This document shows, piece after piece, positions 1 through 15,407 of a stretch of DNA of 64,000 nt. Location of the stretch: assembly GCA_002633025.1 (NCBI GenBank), contig NMRB01001202.1:44418-108417 (forward strand), read 5' to 3'. The notes under the pieces were generated by a model. That model made no database searches. It had not been told where the DNA came from and worked only from the letters and a program-made list of their open reading frames with translations. The stretch is from Notospermus geniculatus. Its lineage: Eukaryota; Nemertea; Pilidiophora; Heteronemertea; Lineidae. Positions within the stretch are counted from its first letter, which is position 1; each line of letters begins with the position of its first letter. The translations under genes were made by a program, and so were the position numbers.

Positions 1-118
1 CTTTGTAAAGCTGCACGACCATCGAGGCTCTGATCATTTTCGACAGCCGGCAACTTGTATGAAATTGAAAAAAGGGCCAGAAGTGCTAGGCGAAGTGTAA
101 ATTTATTCATATAGGCGT
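1..118 (+). pseudogene. Tail of ORF A, divergent plus-strand copy
   Basis: The first bases resemble the end of the minus-strand ORF A copies. AGNLYEIEKR here corresponds to TGNVYEISRR there, and KLHDHRGSDHF to EFHSFHDSRDF. The two matches lie in different frames, so one frame slip is likely. It ends at a TAG near 118, about 130 bp before ORF B, which repeats the A-then-B order of the other units. The rest lies outside the window. Confidence 0.5.
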
Positions 119-252
119 GCTTTAGTGAGACTTGTTTCATAAAATGGCACGGGGTATGAAATTGTCCAGGAAATTAATTAGACTGTACGTGTAGGCCTAC
201 TAGTAAACAAATATTCAATTCGGTAATCTTATCTATTTGGTGAAATACATCA

Positions 253-1341
253 TTGCGGCATGATTCTTGGAAATCATTGGCTATCTATAACTTGTTACTA
301 ACAGTAACTACCGTTTTTATTCGCTTAAAACAGAATGGTGCCATATTGTACAAGCGATCAGCTAGGGCTTCGCTGAAACCGCCATTCAAGTTTCGCTCTA
401 CACGGGATACCTGGTGGTACGACACGCATTCAGGATATTTACTAATCAATACGAACGGCGGTATATACCCGAACACCGTCAGACTCTACAATCTCAAAAA
501 TAACTCTTTGCTATTTTGGCACTCAGTGAAATATAAAACGTCTTATTCTCTATGCAAAGATCAGAGTTTATATAACAGACGGATTTTAGGTGTCTTCATT
601 ATTCTGCGCAGCAAAAAAAGAAAATTACGTTTTCTTCTTCTCGATCTGTTTAATCAGTCAGTCACGTACACGATGGAGGTACCGAAATTTGATCGTTGCC
701 ATCATTCGCCGATTGTGTCATCTCCAATTCTTCAGAAAGACAAAGTCTTGTTCACGTGCAAGTGGCGTTCTCCAGGAAGTGGAACAGCAACTGTCCACAC
801 GATTTTATTTGTTAACACTAGTGGGACTACTAGATCAGTCATGTTGTCAAATACGTTTCCCTTGAAATTCCCACACGCATGTGAGAACATTGCATTTACA
901 GTGTTCTCTGTTGTAGGTGACCTGATCCTTGACTGTAATATAAAAAAACACGGTTTCTTTCTTTTTCGTTTGAAAAACGGGTATGCCGGTCAGATAGTTA
1001 GGGCAAAAACATTATATACCTATGGGCGCCCTATTGATTCGAAATGGAGTTACCAGCACCAAACGTTTTATCAGTGTTATGGTAAATTCACCGCATACGA
1101 GTATAAAATGGTATTTTTGGGTGTCGATGTGAAGTGTAAGACGATAAGACCATTGGTCGGGACTCGTTCCTTGAAGCCAATGAGGATTTCATACAGTGTG
1201 AAAACAGAGCGGGTATTTCGGATGTGCAGATTCAGTTTTGTTTTTACTCCGAATGGTAAAATAGTGATGTGTTTCTCTTACACCCCCAAATACGACAGAA
1301 GTAGTGGTTTGCGATTCGTAGATGTGTACTCTCAAGACTGA
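253..1341 (+). CDS. Uncharacterised ORF B family member, open reading frame
   Basis: About 362 codons open, ending TGA. The family is not recognised. It aligns along its length with three decayed copies on the minus strand; shared blocks are KPPFKF, GGIYPN, VRLYNLKNN, FPHAC, KNGYxGQI, TRSLKPM and FTPNGKIVM. The first codon of the open frame is TTG and no ATG lies near the start of homology. The upstream DNA has CTAAC and a TTAAAACAG that could be a branch point and acceptor, so this may be a 3' exon rather than a whole gene. The short hydrophobic blocks, with phrases like NTVRLYNLKNNSLLFW, suggest a beta-propeller-like repeat protein, but that is weak inference. It is the only ORF B here with no visible lesion. 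Confidence 0.6.
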   Translation: MRHDSWKSLAIYNLLLTVTTVFIRLKQNGAILYKRSARASLKPPFKFRSTRDTWWYDTHSGYLLINTNGGIYPNTVRLYNLKNNSLLFWHSVKYKTSYSLCKDQSLYNRRILGVFIILRSKKRKLRFLLLDLFNQSVTYTMEVPKFDRCHHSPIVSSPILQKDKVLFTCKWRSPGSGTATVHTILFVNTSGTTRSVMLSNTFPLKFPHACENIAFTVFSVVGDLILDCNIKKHGFFLFRLKNGYAGQIVRAKTLYTYGRPIDSKWSYQHQTFYQCYGKFTAYEYKMVFLGVDVKCKTIRPLVGTRSLKPMRISYSVKTERVFRMCRFSFVFTPNGKIVMCFSYTPKYDRSSGLRFVDVYSQD

Positions 1342-1888
1342 TGTTTGGTTTTTAACCACAACGAATAGAGAGCAGAAGACGACATATCGGGTTCCAGGGG
1401 TCATCCATAATTATCAACATTTACAAAAGCGTACAAAACGTACTCTTTTTGGCAACCCCCTGGCCCCTTCTGAAAGAGTGTATATTCAAAAAATGTTGAT
1501 TTTTAAGGATATCAGGGTCTGTTAAACTGGCCCTGGAGTCATTAAAAATCAACATAAAAATCTGCTGATTTTATTGTGTTGAGCTGGTATTTGGGCCATG
1601 TGCACAGTGGGTCAACCATTGTGTGCGAAGTGGCGCTGAATGCATACCGGCCAACAATGGAACTATACGAACTGTGAAATTCCAAAGAATATTGGCCGAC
1701 ATTTTTTTTATTTCAAAAAGCGTACAAGGGCCATTAACCCCATCCCCCCGAGCGTACGTTTTGTACGGGTTTTGTTAATGTTGATAATTATGGATGACCC
1801 TTATATGGAAAATGTTGGTCGGTTTACGTTTTCAAGAGGCGAAAACACCAGGACCTTCAGGATAAAGTCGACGCCAAAAGGTCAACCA

Positions 1889-2893
1889 GGGGCCATATTC
1901 ATAAAACCCGGCTAAGCCTAGTTGGCAACTATTTTGAGCCTTAGCTGCCAACTAACCCTAGTTGGATACTAGTTGTTATTCATAAAATACCGCTAAGCTT
2001 AGTTGATTGCTATGTTGACTGCTAACTTTAGAGGTGATCTTTGGTACCTCTAAGTCACTAGTTGGCAACTATATCCTTCATTTTGTATGTTTGCCTAGAC
2101 GAATTCTTGAACTGGCAGAGTTGCATCGTGCATGAGGGAAAGAGTACTCAGAGACAGGCGTAATCCACTTGATATTTGTACTGATGATGAATTGATTAAG
2201 AGATGTCGATTTTCGCGGAAAGGGGTCATGTTTATAACGGATTTAATAGCACATGAAATTCATCATCCAACGAGACGTAATCATGCACTATTTCTGGATC
2301 AGCAGGTGCTGATTGCATTACAGTATTACGCAACAGGAACATCCAAATTGTTGTTGGCGACCCCACACAAGTCTCTAAACCAACATCCTTCCAAGTTGTC
2401 AACAGTTAACAACTTCGTTGAGTTGCCTGAACAAGTTTATGTGATTAAAGATGGATTCTAAACAGTATCTGGACCATTGCAGGCGTTAAAGGTTGTGTTG
2501 ATGGAACACGTAGGCCTAAATATTTGGATAGTTTCACCTCATTTTAATGAGGCTGAATTTGTCAACAGGAAAGGTCATCACCCCATAAACGTTCAACTGA
2601 TAGGTGACCATAAGGGGAAATGGGTTAACATTGTGGCAAGCCGCCACAGTGTTAACCCATGCCATCCCTATTGAAAGTGAAACTGACGCGTGTTGCTACT
2701 TGTGGTTTGGGACACGGCCAACTGCTATGTTAACAACCTACTATTCCTAGTTGACAACTACCTGGCACTGTCCCTAGCAGGGTTTTATGAATATGAAAAT
2801 AGCAGAAAACTATGGAGCAGGCAACTAGGCATTTGGCAGCCTGCTAAGGCCTAGTTGGCTGCTAGTTTAGCAGGGTTTTATGAATATGGCCCC
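1889..2893 (+). mobile_element. Harbinger-type transposon with decayed HARBI1-like transposase
   Basis: TIRs GGGGCCATATTCATAAAACC (left) and its near-complement at 2866-2893. Flanking triplets read CAG and CTG if the outer G is excluded, which fits the CWG targets of some Harbingers. Internally, 2132-2460 encodes CRFSRKGVMFITDLI, ATGTS and HALFLDQQVLIALQYY, typical of the HARBI1 N-terminal part. Around 2480-2620 come GCVDGT (first catalytic aspartate) and EFVNRKGHHPINVQL, spread over shifted frames. The second catalytic region is missing; instead there is a 43-bp inverted repeat at 2620-2662. Confidence 0.75.
2620..2662. repeat. Perfect-looking inverted repeat inside the Harbinger remnant
   Basis: ATGGGTTAACA near 2620 mirrors TGTTAACCCAT near 2662 around a GGCAAGCCGCC centre. 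It replaces coding sequence and probably marks a deletion/inversion junction. Confidence 0.7.
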
Positions 2894-3030
2894 TGATCTC
2901 TGACACAAACTCCACCTTAGACCCATTCTTTAAGTACCGAATTTTTCAGCATTAGATGGCAAGCATGCTTGCTAAATAAGGACGAAAAAGGGAACTGCTC
3001 GGCAAGCATGCTTGCCAAATAAACCCGGCC

Positions 3031-3478
3031 TAACAAAAATTCATTTTTAGCTCGCATTGTGTTTTTTGTGATTACATTATAAATAGTAGAGTAGTTGCGC
3101 CGATTAGACATGTGAAGTCTGTACGTGTGTGTTGCATTTTTTGGCCACAGTTGTCTGTATCTGTACAATAATGCATAGTGTACGTGTAATGTGACAAGAT
3201 TTAGTACATGTACATGTACATGTAGGTACATGCTGATTTAATTTCTTGTGCTTTTAATTTTTTTTTTATTCTTTTGATATTTTTTATTATTGTTCAACGT
3301 AGCACCAAAAGTAGATACTTTTGGTATCTTGGTACCGGTTGTCGTGGCGTCAATGAAGAAAACACTGGGAGTGTCATCCGCTGACTTCAGTTTTATTGTC
3401 CCAGATCAATGGAAATACCACCATGTAAAAACTGCAAGATACAACAGGAATTGCCATAAGACAACAGACAATGGCTGA
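3031..3478 (+). repeat. Direct repeat copy 1 (about 430 bp)
   Basis: Nearly identical to 4842-5284, apart from small indels including a CATGTA repeat. It contains a short open frame starting near 3290 (FNVAPKVDTFGILVPVV) that is conserved in both copies, but near-identity of the DNA means this is not evidence of coding. The copy is cut at its right end by a TIR element. Confidence 0.8.
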
Positions 3479-4244
3479 TATTCATAAAAACTAGCAAGTG
3501 CTTAGAAGCATCTGCTTGCTAGCATCTGCTATCTCACCAAGAATTAAGCAGAAGCATGTGCTTAATACTTAGTATCATATTCATAAAAAATAGCATTTGC
3601 TTGAGGTGCTTGACTTGCAAGTCTCAAGCAAATGCTTGACTCCTTCAGGACAATCAGGTTTTAAAGTGTTGCATAAGTTTGGTTATAAGTGATGGTGGGC
3701 CTGTAACGAGTTATTTGGTAAGAGATATCCTTTTGTTATTGAGAAAACGGGCTGTCTCAGGCCCTTAGCTAGCATAGGGACAGGGGGCAAATGCCCCCCC
3801 CCCGGCAAATTTTGCCATACCATGCCATGTCACGTCATTATGTCATGTCAGGTCGGGGAGGGGGCCAGACACCCCCACTTCCGCAAAACCGCCTGACGAC
3901 ATGATTTTCTACGCATATAAATCTTTCTCTTCCTTTCAACAAGCTGAATAAACGCTGTCAGGGCAAAGAGTTCTGCTCCTTGCAACTTTAAGCTTGGTCT
4001 GGAGCAACCTTGAAAATTCTAAGTGTATGCTTGTAAGCAGATGCTTTTTACGACACTTTATGAATATGAACTTTAGCAAATGCTTTCCAGTATAGCATTG
4101 ACTAAATGCTCAAAAAGCAGATGCTTTACCTAGTAGCAGAAGCTGATAAGTATAAGCATTAGCTCAGGTTTTATGAATATCGCGCCTAGTATATGCTTAA
4201 AAATCTAAGTAAAAGCACATGCTTAACTTTTATGAATATCAGCC
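3473..4244. mobile_element. TIR element with GGCTGATATTCATAAAA ends
   Basis: The left end GGCTGATATTCATAAAA is mirrored by TTTTATGAATATCAGCC at 4228-4244. Subterminal AAGCA-rich motifs (AGCAAATGCTT type) recur on both sides. It interrupts the direct repeat that is continuous at 5270-5290. A short relative lies at 23567-23644. The ends resemble the ATATTCATAAAA ends of the Harbinger element nearby. Confidence 0.7.
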
Positions 4245-4338
4245 ATTATCGTAAGACGAATAATAAGTGTGGACAGAAAATTCACTGGATTAGGTGTAAC
4301 ATCTGTGAGTGTTTCTGTAGCTGAGTGTTCCCCAACAA

Positions 4339-4432
4339 ACACACAGGTGGACAGTAGCCTGTCGTGGACTCCATACCTCCGGCAAAAATCCAACAGGGTT
4401 ACGACGCCGGTAATGATATAGATGATATAGAT
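4339..4432 (+). mobile_element. 3' fragment of the tRNA-headed SINE
   Basis: Shares ACACAGGTGGA, CCTGTCGTGGACTCC and TACGACGCCGGTAA with the full copies at 31.8 and 46.7 kb, then ends in a GATATAGAT tail. The tRNA head is absent. Confidence 0.7.
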
Positions 4433-4841
4433 TTCCACCAATGGCGAAGGTGTGGTCAATTTCAGTCGGCAATCGGTCGGCGACCGGTATCAGTTCCTTG
4501 CGATCGTATTCAATCGCATGCCATGCAAGTCGCAAAGCAGAAAATCAACAGTGGATTCCTAGCTTAACTCTATTTCTTTGGCGACTTTAAGATCCGTTAC
4601 TACTGACAGATGAGTACCGGTACGCAGATTGGCCTTCGTGGTGTGTGTTGAATTTCTGCATTGAACCGAGTAGTAGTGCGACTGAAACTGAATGTGAAAG
4701 ATACAGTGAACTTGAGTTTACTGTATACCGGTATGCCATCGGCTGACAGCCTCATATTTTATGTTTTCTAAGGTATACAACAAAAACAGGGCTGCTTATC
4801 ATGGTAGGTTATTCGTAAGCCACTAGTCGTTCGTCATTAAC

Positions 4842-6500
4842 AAAAATTCATTTTTAGCTCGCATTGTGTTTTTTTGTGATTACATTATAAATAGTAGTTG
4901 CGCCGATTAGACATGTGAAGTCTGTACGTGTGTGTTGCATTTTTTGGCCACAGTTGTCTGTATCTGTACAATATAAGCATAGTGTACGTGTAATGTGACA
5001 AGATTTAGTACATGTACATGTACATGTACATGTAGGTACATGCTGATTTAATTTCTTGTGCTTTTATTTTTTTTTTTATTCTTTTGATATTTTTTATTAT
5101 TGTTCAACGTAGCACCAAAAGTAGATACTTTTGGTATCTTGGTACCGGTTGTCGTGGCGTCAATGAAGAAAACACTGGGAGTGTCATCCGCTGATTTCAG
5201 TTTTATTGTCCCAGATCAATGGAAATACCGCCATGTAAAAACTGCAAGATACAACAGGAATTGCCATAAGACAACAGACAATGACATTACAGATCATGTG
5301 GGTTAAAGGTTGCCTAAAGAACAGTATTTTGGGATAACCTACACTGACACACCAAGTTGGCAGTTACATGCAGCTCATACCACCATGCACATCAATAAAT
5401 GGCCCAAGTGCCATCACTTAGCAACTTCATGCCTTTAGCACATCGACATCAATAACAGGCAGTACATCCACGTACATCAAGCAAGATGCATCATGGCACT
5501 CACTGCATGCTGCTGCCACCTGGTGCATTACACGAACACCAACATCGAAATGGCTTCGTAGAAATTCGCCTTACAAAACCTCATTTTACAGTGCATCTTT
5601 TTCTGTGCTTTATTTCAGCACGGTTCTAGTTGTTCTATAAACACTATACATCATATTTACCTCTATCCCGTCGTCGTCGGGGAAAGTCAAGAGCAAAATT
5701 ATGAACGGCTAAAAGCCGGGATGCCACGAGGGGCAACCGCGTGTAAAAATGTCAAGTATTGGGCGGAAGTACAGTGGCGCCCCCAAGGCGACCGAAACGG
5801 CGGGAAAGCATTGTGTCCACACAGGTTGCGCAAGACTGCTGTTGAGACTGCTTTGCACAGACCTGTGTCCGCGCGCGGCGCATCACACACAAATTTGTTA
5901 GTTTCTAAATACGCTAGCCACATCACAACTTGAACTGGGTGATCACGTGATCTACTCCGCCACGAAAGTAGATCCTAGGAAAATAGTGATACGAGGCTTA
6001 TTTCGTGCAGACTTTGCAAATAATTGACTGATTTTTCATTTCTGATGAGAACTTGCCATAGACATGACATTGTTGAGAAGAAAAGGACGATATTTGGATT
6101 ATGACCCCGGCAGCTGTCAAGCTGTGTGGCAGAGTCGGAGGGGCAGACTGAGTGCTGTAGGCCTAGTGTGTGACGACGCACCAACGCAGCTGTCAGTGGC
6201 TAGTATGACATGTACAGCATATCTAGGCCTATGTATGTCATAATCATGACGGATAATGTGATACCCACACACGGAGACATCCTTGGTAGGCCTATCTCAT
6301 AAGATTCTGATATTTGTACACTCGAAGCGAGGGATCGACCGCCATCTTGAAAATGGAACAAGTAGTCCTGAAGTATCCCATGATTCCTTGAGCGCGCGGT
6401 GACAGATCGGTGCGAGGTACGATGCGCCATCTGTCGTGACAATGGCGGGAAAGAGAAAAACACCAGATCATAATTACGGCATGGATGGGCCGCTACACGC
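4842..6500 (+). repeat. Direct repeat copy 2 and its extension, shared with 17.8 kb
   Basis: 4842-5284 repeats 3031-3478. From about 5211 to 5805, and again at 6445-6500, the sequence matches 17815-18345. The segment in between (about 5806-6440) is absent from the 17.8-kb copy and is bounded by GGCGGGAAAG at both sides, so it is an insertion here or a deletion there. Confidence 0.75.
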
Positions 6501-6940
6501 CGGTATTTGATATTTTGATATTTTTGGTTCTTTGGTACATGTAGAACCAAATAGACAAGTAGATGTCTTTATCTATTTTTGGTAGGACATACATGTACGC
6601 TTTTCTTCGTTGCGCAGCTTATACCTAATATTTTTATGCAGATATGGCCAGAAAACTGAGGAAGTACAGGCGGGACCACCGGGAAAAGACATCGCGAGGC
6701 TTGGAATAGGCGACTGAGGAAAGTTTCCGTGGACTTTGTTGGTCCTTCCTGTTGTTTTAACGCTTAATACCTATCAAAGGAATGCTGGACTACATGCTCA
6801 GGATTTTCAGTACCTGCAGCAAAGTTACTAATGTAGTCCCTTCATGGAGTAAAAGTCCATGATTGTGACCGAATCGGAACATGTACGATTCAACTGAAAT
6901 AAATTCTAAGTTCCCTCAAGTAATGTCTGACTTACTTAAT

Positions 6941-7068
6941 AGGTATCCGCCACGGGTTACTGACGGACTAAGTACATGTACGTACGTGCGGCAGTAACCC
7001 CATGCATGCGTTATGCATTGATCGTATCGTAGTCGTACGTAGTCGTCAGTAATCCTTGGCGGATACCT
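6941..7068. mobile_element. Short TIR element (MITE), possible TA target
   Basis: AGGTATCCGCCACGGGTTAC is mirrored by GTAATCCTTGGCGGATACCT. TA at each edge is consistent with a TA duplication. A half copy lies at 8846-8907. Confidence 0.7.
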
Positions 7069-7087
7069 ACATGTATTTAGACTGTTC

Positions 7088-7126
7088 TTGGAGGAATTAT
7101 ACTGACACTTAGTGTAATTCCTCCAA
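7088..7126. repeat. Hairpin-forming inverted repeat
   Basis: TTGGAGGAATTA is mirrored by TAATTCCTCCAA with a short centre. No polyU or gene context suggests a terminator. Confidence 0.6.
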
Positions 7127-7139
7127 GGACTGTTCGAAA

Positions 7140-8340
7140 AACCGATCCGAAAGCATGCTACTGAATTTCACGCCTGCTTTTTTTAAACCCGCTTTTTTCG
7201 TTTGTCCGTTTTTCACTGAGGCGTACTAAATGGATTTAATGCTAGGTCAGACCGACCTTGTGACGGAACAAAACGGGCCGCGACTGACTTTTCCGGATAA
7301 CTTCACGTCTGAGGTACGACCGTGCAGAACAAATCAGTCGCCGATATGTCATGAGATGACTGCAGTTGCGTCGCACCTGCGACTATTGGCATCAGTCGCC
7401 GATGAAAAAGATCACGAATCGCAAGAGTTGAACATGTTCAACTTCTGTGTCATCCCGACGGGGTAATCCATCGCAGTTGAACTGACTCGAATTACGATTC
7501 CCTGCGTGCGCATGTCGCCTGTTCCACGATGACCGCACACGTTTTCCCTTTTGCGACCTGACCGTGATTACGTCACTTGATGCCGACTGTTCCGTCGCAG
7601 CATTACATAAATCCTCACCGGTGACTTGTCCGTATTATTTAGTGTACTGAAGTACCATACTCAATTGATAATATTACATTTTTTACATTCAATGATAAAA
7701 TATCTCGAAAAATAATGTGACATCTAAAAAGTGCAAAAAATTGTACATGCAATTTTTGTTCCGATCTTATACATGTAAGAGTGGTTACTCAAGTGGCTAA
7801 TAGATGGCGACAACTGGCACCGTGACGTCACTGTCGCAGTTTTATACTCTAATGTACGTCATAGTGGGCGATCATCATGGACCGAATTTCAGAAATTCTT
7901 AAGACTGCTTCGTGTTCGAATTCAAGGTTCGAGGAGTATATACATGTACATGTATTTAAAACCGATGCGGGGAGTTCCGGAAAATACAACTACAGTTCTT
8001 CGTTGTGATAGTAACATATAGGCCTACATACGGTACCATGGAGCCATCTTTGAATTCACGATCGACTCTTGTGATTTCCCTGGGAAATATTACCACTAAT
8101 ATCCATAGTTTGCCCTCCATCGATGCCGTTCCTACAAGTGTGAAAGGAAAGAATGTCCCCAGGAAAAACTGTCCCAGCAACAAAAGATCCTATTGTAACA
8201 TTCTAATCTCCGGTGATTGGCTTCTATAGCCATGCACCTTAATCCGTCATTGATCAATAGAAGCGGACACTTTTTACAGGGGGGTATTTTTTACTGTTAC
8301 ACCTGAACGGCACGCGGAAAAATATTGCTCTGTCCAGTTC
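7140..8340. other. No gene recognised
   Basis: 1.2 kb downstream of the complete calmodulin-like gene. Open frames are short with no family resemblance. Many GTCGC/GCGAC words around 7260-7600 hint at an eroded foldback repeat, but no clean TIR was found. Confidence 0.5.
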
Positions 8341-8344
8341 TCTA

Positions 8345-12969
<4,625 letters not shown>

Positions 12970-13446
12970 GATATATCCTTCCTTTTGTCCCTGTCCTCTA
13001 AGACGAAATTGGAATCCCTTGTAGTGCTGTTCTGTTCAATATTGCTAGTGAAGACCTACAAGCCTCGTCAGAACGAGGCAAACTTGGTGCAGTGTCACAA
13101 CAGAAAGGTAATTGTCAAATAATTGACGTCAATAATATACACTTTCATTCAAACTTCCTCGTCGCAATGTCGTTGGTCATTTCGTTACGGTGTCAATCTT
13201 TTTTTGAATGGCTCCGCATTGTAAATGGCTTAGGAATATTACCCTGCTATTGTAACGGTTACTATGTGGTAGCTAATATTTTATTGAGAAAATTAACCTA
13301 AATTGTCGACCCGACTTTCCAGAAGCTTCTCTGCGCGTGTGACGATTATTTTGGGGCCTGGGAAAAATACCTCTCACCAACAAGTCGCGAAGGGCGATGC
13401 GCTCAGCTGACATCAACGCGGTTGTTGATTGATGAAGCACTTCTCA

Positions 13447-13930
13447 ATCTCAAGTTATGGAACAGAATGTACCATCCAAGATAGCCAGCTGGTGCTTATA
13501 TTGGAAGTCGAAGCACAACCAAAATCGATACGGTGCATGATCTGACGCAAATCACTACGCATGGAGAATATGAAGCTGACCAAGCCGTTCTCAAGTTATG
13601 GAGCAGAGCACAAGGTCCAAGATGGTCAGCAGTCGGCCATATTGGAAGTTGGAGCGCACCTAAAGCTGACATGGTGCACGATTTGACCCATATCACTATG
13701 CCTTTATACATGAATGAAGTTGATCGACAAAACGGTTCTCAAGTATGGAGACGTATGTGAAATCCAAGATGGCCACCAGGGGCCATATTACATTGAAGAA
13801 GTTGAAGCTCACCTAAAATTGACGTGACACGCTCGCTCACCCATATCATCACTATAGGCCTCTAAAATATGATGCTGTTTGACCAAACGGTTCTCATGAC
13901 ATGGAGCAGAATCCTTTTGTTCGGTGCCTT
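13447..13930 (+). repeat. Diverged tandem repeat, unit about 145 bp
   Basis: TCTCAAGTTATGGAACAG-type starts recur at 13447, 13592, 13736 and 13891, with shared CCAAGATGGCCA, ATATTGGAAG and ACGGTGCA words. Three full units plus a part. No coding potential is shared between units. Confidence 0.75.
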
Positions 13931-13969
13931 CTTCGCGGCAACAAACAAAAAAGCTCTCTAATATGCAAG

Positions 13970-15370
13970 CACCTAGACTAGTACCTGGTCCTACCGATGG
14001 TGTCGCTTTTGAATGGTAGGACCAGTCGTGGCCGCCATTTGTGGAGGAATTCTGACAGTGACGTCACTTGAAAATTTTATGTAAATTATGTAAATTTATT
14101 CAATTCTCAATACGGCTGACGTACCAGAATGCAGATAGAAGGTGACCGACCTTTGACCCAGGAAATTCACCAATCACGCCGGGGGTTTTCCATGTTAAAA
14201 ATAGAAAATCTATCAACATAATAGTTCACATACTTACCACCTGCGCCAGCACCGACCAATCAGAGGTACGAAGGCGGTAGGCACGCCCGGTCCTAACATA
14301 TGCAAAAGCCCGATGTAAAATAGTTAGGATCGGGTACCAGTCTAGCAAGCACCTTCACCGACATCTCGTCCTGATCCTTCGGATAATGTCCTAGCGGACA
14401 TTGGAGCACCATACCCCCAACTCCCAAATGCACATTTTGCCTTCTCAGGTTAAAAACGTCATTGTTACGATCAGCTGGGAGGGGGAGATGCGCCAGCTGT
14501 TGTTGATGGCAGTGACGTGGGGGGGGGGGGGCAGGGATTGGCCTCACATCATCACTCATGACTGAACTCTCGGTGATTTCGATGGATTCTTTTTGAGAAA
14601 ACTTATTATTATTATTTCTGTGTAAAAATGAAGATCATGAACTGACAAACAAACTCAAAAATACACCAGACCGTCCTTGCTTCTTCGCAATACAACCCCC
14701 ACACTCATGCGGAGCACAAGAAAAGCTCTGCGTAAGGCCACATAAAAAAATACTTGTTTAGCGTCCCCTCCCGACCTGAAAAAAGCCAAGACCCCTGACT
14801 TTTTTTTGTAATGCACTTCCCAATAAAAATTGCCTACGGTACTCTAAAATTTGAAAATTAAATTTTTTTTAAATTTATTTATGACCCGACTTTTCAGCTA
14901 AAAGCTACTAAAAATAAAAATAAAAACCTCCCTCCCGACCCTGAAAAACTAAAATGCCCGGACGCTAAATAAGTAATTTTTTACCTGGCCTAATGGAATG
15001 CAAAGAACCCCCCCCCCTTTTTTTGTTCGACGTTTCATCCTCGTTGCACTGCGTCCAGGACGTCCGGTCGCGACGCTACGGGCGGTTATAACCGCAAATA
15101 AAGACGTTACAAATAAAGACGTTATTGTAGTCATATTCTCTAGTCGTTGTGGTGATCTCTAGTCGTAGATAAGAAAGACGTAAGGTGGCGCTGTTTCATT
15201 CGTAACACTTCGGGTGTTTTCGTCATTCTTCGTGCGGACGACTGCAGCGCCACCTTACGTCTGCTAGTTTTCTGTCTTTGGTGCACACACACACACAGCG
15301 AGATGGTGGACTTGATTGAATGCAATTAAAATGAGAAAAATCAATCCAGCCTCGGGTGTTACATTGCCGT
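13970..15370. other. No gene recognised between the two calmodulin-like genes
   Basis: Contains homopolymer runs (G at 14519-14531, C and T near 15010) and an inverted pair, GACGTAAGGTGGCGCTG at 15177 and CAGCGCCACCTTACGTC at 15244. No supported exon. Confidence 0.5.
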
Positions 15371-15375
15371 CCCTC

Positions 15376-15407
15376 CTACTTGTCCTTGCTCATCAATTGA
15401 ACGAATT
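15376..15407 (-). CDS. Terminal exon of the second calmodulin-like gene
   Basis: CAG acceptor, then [10 protein letters not shown] and a TAG stop at 15378-15376. It completes the last EF-hand helix in the phase left by the 246-nt exon. It is about 1 kb downstream of that exon. Confidence 0.85.

Noticed and set aside
3290-5306. Identical 60-68 residue open frames (FNVAPKVDTFG) at 3290 and 5100
   Set aside because: The DNA of the whole 430-bp repeat is near-identical, including non-coding flanks, so conservation of the frame says nothing about coding. No family was recognised.
13447-13930. CRISPR-like array
   Set aside because: The units are about 145 bp, diverged and contiguous with no spacers, in animal DNA; it is a minisatellite.
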